This document shows, one piece after another, positions 62,001-64,000 of a stretch of DNA of 64,000 bases; the stretch's first letter is position 1, and every line of letters begins with the position of its first letter. The stretch is from positions 2,167,002 to 2,231,001 of the forward strand of contig NW_019091385.1 in NCBI RefSeq assembly GCF_001949145.1, written 5' to 3'. Under the pieces are notes generated by a model. It had not been told where the DNA came from and ran no database searches. It saw nothing but the letters and a program-made list of their open reading frames with translations. This DNA is from Acanthaster planci. Its lineage: Eukaryota; Echinodermata; Asteroidea; Valvatida; Acanthasteridae. The translations under genes were made by a program, and so were the position numbers.

Positions 62001-63602
62001 GAGTACATACACGAGCGGCAGATCACTCGAGAAAGTCTGGGAGCGTGCCGCCTAATAGCCTCCGGTCATTTTTTTCTCCCGCTCCCTTTTTGGCCATTCA
62101 GGAAAAAGTTCGCTGAGCTGGGCATCCACAAACGTTAACTATAATCATGGGTATTTTGCATTTTTGGCTTTTTGCTGTTCACCAGGCAATCACGCTCCGA
62201 GACCCCACAAAAGATGAAGAGCAGGGTGAAAGAGCTGCGGCTACCTTTGTCGGGAGATCAACGGGTCCCCCGAAACGAGGTCGCAATAATGATACCCACT
62301 CACATTTACCCACAATCTTTTATAATTAGTCACACAGAAGCTGATCTTATCAAGACTAAAATAGATGCATTGCAAAAACTCAAGTCACTGTGAAGGACTT
62401 CACTGGAGAAAATACATATAAAAAGGTGTTACTTAGAGAAACAAATAAATAAAGTGAATTAATGAATAGACAAACAAATACATAAATCAAACAAAAATAA
62501 ACAAATAAAAAGTGCACAGTAAGTACATTTTACAAATCTCTTCACTTTTGGTTACAATTTACATGCAGCTACGAACACTGGTAGAAACTCAAAAAGTTGT
62601 ACAATGTTTTATCTGGAGGAAAGAGGTATGATCACAGGCACAATGTCTAGCTTTATCGGGAAATTATTTAGAAAGGCACAGTACCATGATCACATCAGCA
62701 AACCAGCGCTTTTGCAATGGAGTGTCAAAATTGGCTCACATATGGTGAGTGGTTTCCATTTTGTATTTCCTTCGGACAAGGTCATCGGTCAAGCAAACTT
62801 GACCACGATGGCGCAGGTGGCTGGACTAAGAGTGATCGACTGGTATTTTTACGAGCATGGGAAAGAGATCTTTGTTGTGGAAAACTTAATTCGCCGCATG
62901 GCCCGAGGACTGGCGGCTTTTTTAGAAATGGTAGACGGGGAAAATTTTACACGAAAGGTGTGAAAGTGAGCACCCCAGTACCAAGAAAATCCACCAAAAG
63001 GTAGGGATTATCTCCCCGGTAAAGTTGACGGGGGCGACACGGGATTTGATTTTGGAAAAAAAAAGGGACCGAGGCACAGGGGAAAGGTGACTAAGCTAGA
63101 ATGCCGACCGGGACAGGTTTTTAAGAACAAGAAACAAGTCAGCAGAAGTTATTGGAAGGGATTTGCTGGCAAGAGCCGGTGCACTTGTACGCCGCGGGAG
63201 ATGGGGGCTAAGATCCCAGGCGACGGAGATGTGTTAAAACCCCGCAGTTCCCATGGGAGAGGGAAAGAAAAAGAAAAGAACTGATTTATTTGAGTATCGT
63301 CTGCAAAGTAGGCCTACAACGGTGAACTTTGCAAAATCATGTTGCCTGACTGAACATCCGATACCTTTATCCTTCAGTTGATTACGTAATTCTCCAATAC
63401 TCCGAACATTTATAGGTACACAGACTCTAACACTTTTTTCATATGTCATTCAAAGGCGCCAATATGTTATCATTATCCTTGCTCAGTAGGCTCACACATC
63501 TGAACATTCCTGAGACAATCTAAGCTCCCTGTGGAGTATACGAACCCGATGCTGCCGTACCGGACGCAAATGGCTAAACATAAAAATCATATCTGCCTTC
63601 AA
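59087..63602. other. Gene-less stretch
   Basis: No gene supported. A 119-codon plus frame at 62604-62963 is the most protein-like in composition but has no motif. An AGAGGGCGC core lies at 59465-59473 and a TACATGTA near 59500. A near-duplicate TTTCGATGCA pair occurs at 59859-59881. Confidence 0.45.
62430..62512. repeat. A-rich simple repeat (AAAT/AAAC words)
   Basis: Degenerate tract of AAATAAAT, AAACAAAT and related words on the plus strand. It could be a retroelement tail, but no element body is recognisable upstream. Confidence 0.65.
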
Positions 63603-63749
63603 AGTACCCAATTACTCCTAGGTGGAGAAAGGCACACAGGGTAAAGTGACTCGCCGAAGGTCTTAATTAACATGTAACGCCTACAGGGATTCTAACCCCG
63701 ATCCTACGATCCGAAGCTTCAAGCCTTAACCACTAGGCCACGTGTCCCC
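63603..63749 (-). mobile_element. tRNA-derived SINE
   Basis: Read on the minus strand, the element starts GGGGACACGTGG at 63749. It has a Pol III A box TGGCCTAGTGG (63730-63740) and a B box GGTTAGAATCC (63687-63697; one mismatch to GGTTCRANTCC), and the T-arm stem GGGG..CCC is recognisable. After the tRNA-like head (to about 63680) comes a body with CGAGTCACTTTACCCTG and CTCCACC then TTGGGTAC. This resembles the central core shared by V-type/Meta-type SINEs of many aquatic animals, a resemblance given from memory. The acceptor stem does not pair well, so this is a SINE rather than a functional tRNA gene. The 3' end beyond 63603 is not defined. Confidence 0.75.
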
Positions 63750-64000
63750 AAATAATTCTCTTATGTTTCGATTTGTCTGAAGTTCAAACGCGAGTATTAT
63801 TCACTGACGAGACTGAGAGTTGAAATCATGAGTTAAATTTTTGAGAGGATCCGTTTGAATTTCAATGTGATCATTTTGAAAGAGTGGAGCTTTGGAAATC
63901 GGACATACAATGCAAGAGATCATACAAAATCATAAAACAAAATACCCCATTTATAGCAGTAAAAATTCAAACATTTTTACAAAGCAAAATTAAGCAAAGA
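63750..64000. other. Right-end flank
   Basis: AT-rich, no feature recognised. Confidence 0.6.

Noticed and set aside
63680-63749. Functional tRNA gene
   Set aside because: A and B boxes are present but the acceptor stem does not pair and the sequence continues into a SINE body.

Overview
This is metazoan nuclear DNA, almost certainly from an invertebrate. CpG dinucleotides are common rather than depleted. There are no operons or densely packed reading frames, and only one clearly recognisable protein-coding locus in 64 kb. That locus encodes Sprouty, a feedback inhibitor of receptor tyrosine kinase/ERK signalling found only in animals. The palindrome TACATGTA is strongly over-represented (about 17 loci) and a tRNA-derived SINE sits near the right end. 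Both would suit a marine deuterostome such as a lancelet, hemichordate or echinoderm, but the phylum cannot be fixed from this window and that guess is low-confidence.

Layout: 1-21.4 kb is non-coding as far as I can see. It holds microsatellites, a nested AT-rich repeat at 4.1 kb and a short terminal-inverted-repeat element at 10.85-11.0 kb. The Sprouty locus lies at 21.46-23.25 kb on the minus strand. It is present twice in tandem: a nearly complete copy (22511-23218, intact from the start codon to residue 236, then cut by a one-base sequence gap at 22509), and a second copy downstream (21456-22133) that lacks the 5' part, carries a nonsense codon and has lost several family-consensus residues. 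The coding part is one exon, with a good 3' splice site 36 bp upstream of the start codon, as in vertebrate SPRY genes whose 5' exons are non-coding.

From 23.3 to about 50 kb I see no confident gene, only simple repeats, clustered G/C homopolymers, a perfect hairpin at 32.56 kb and a diverged pair of direct repeats at 45.3 and 47.3 kb. At 50.52-50.76 kb a minus-strand reading frame with strongly biased third positions (about 80% G/C by hand count), ending at a consensus splice donor, looks like a genuine coding exon of an unidentified gene. A weaker TNF/C1q-like fragment lies just downstream. From 53.7 kb to the end are a LINE-like tail, AT-rich and CT-rich tracts, an inverted pair of about 95-bp repeats (57.8 and 59.0 kb), CTCF-like motifs and the SINE.

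No operon, CRISPR array, bacterial system or virus was seen. The most noteworthy items are the partial, decaying Sprouty duplicate next to an assembly gap, the unidentified coding exon at 50.6 kb, and several small repeat families visible only through internal comparison.
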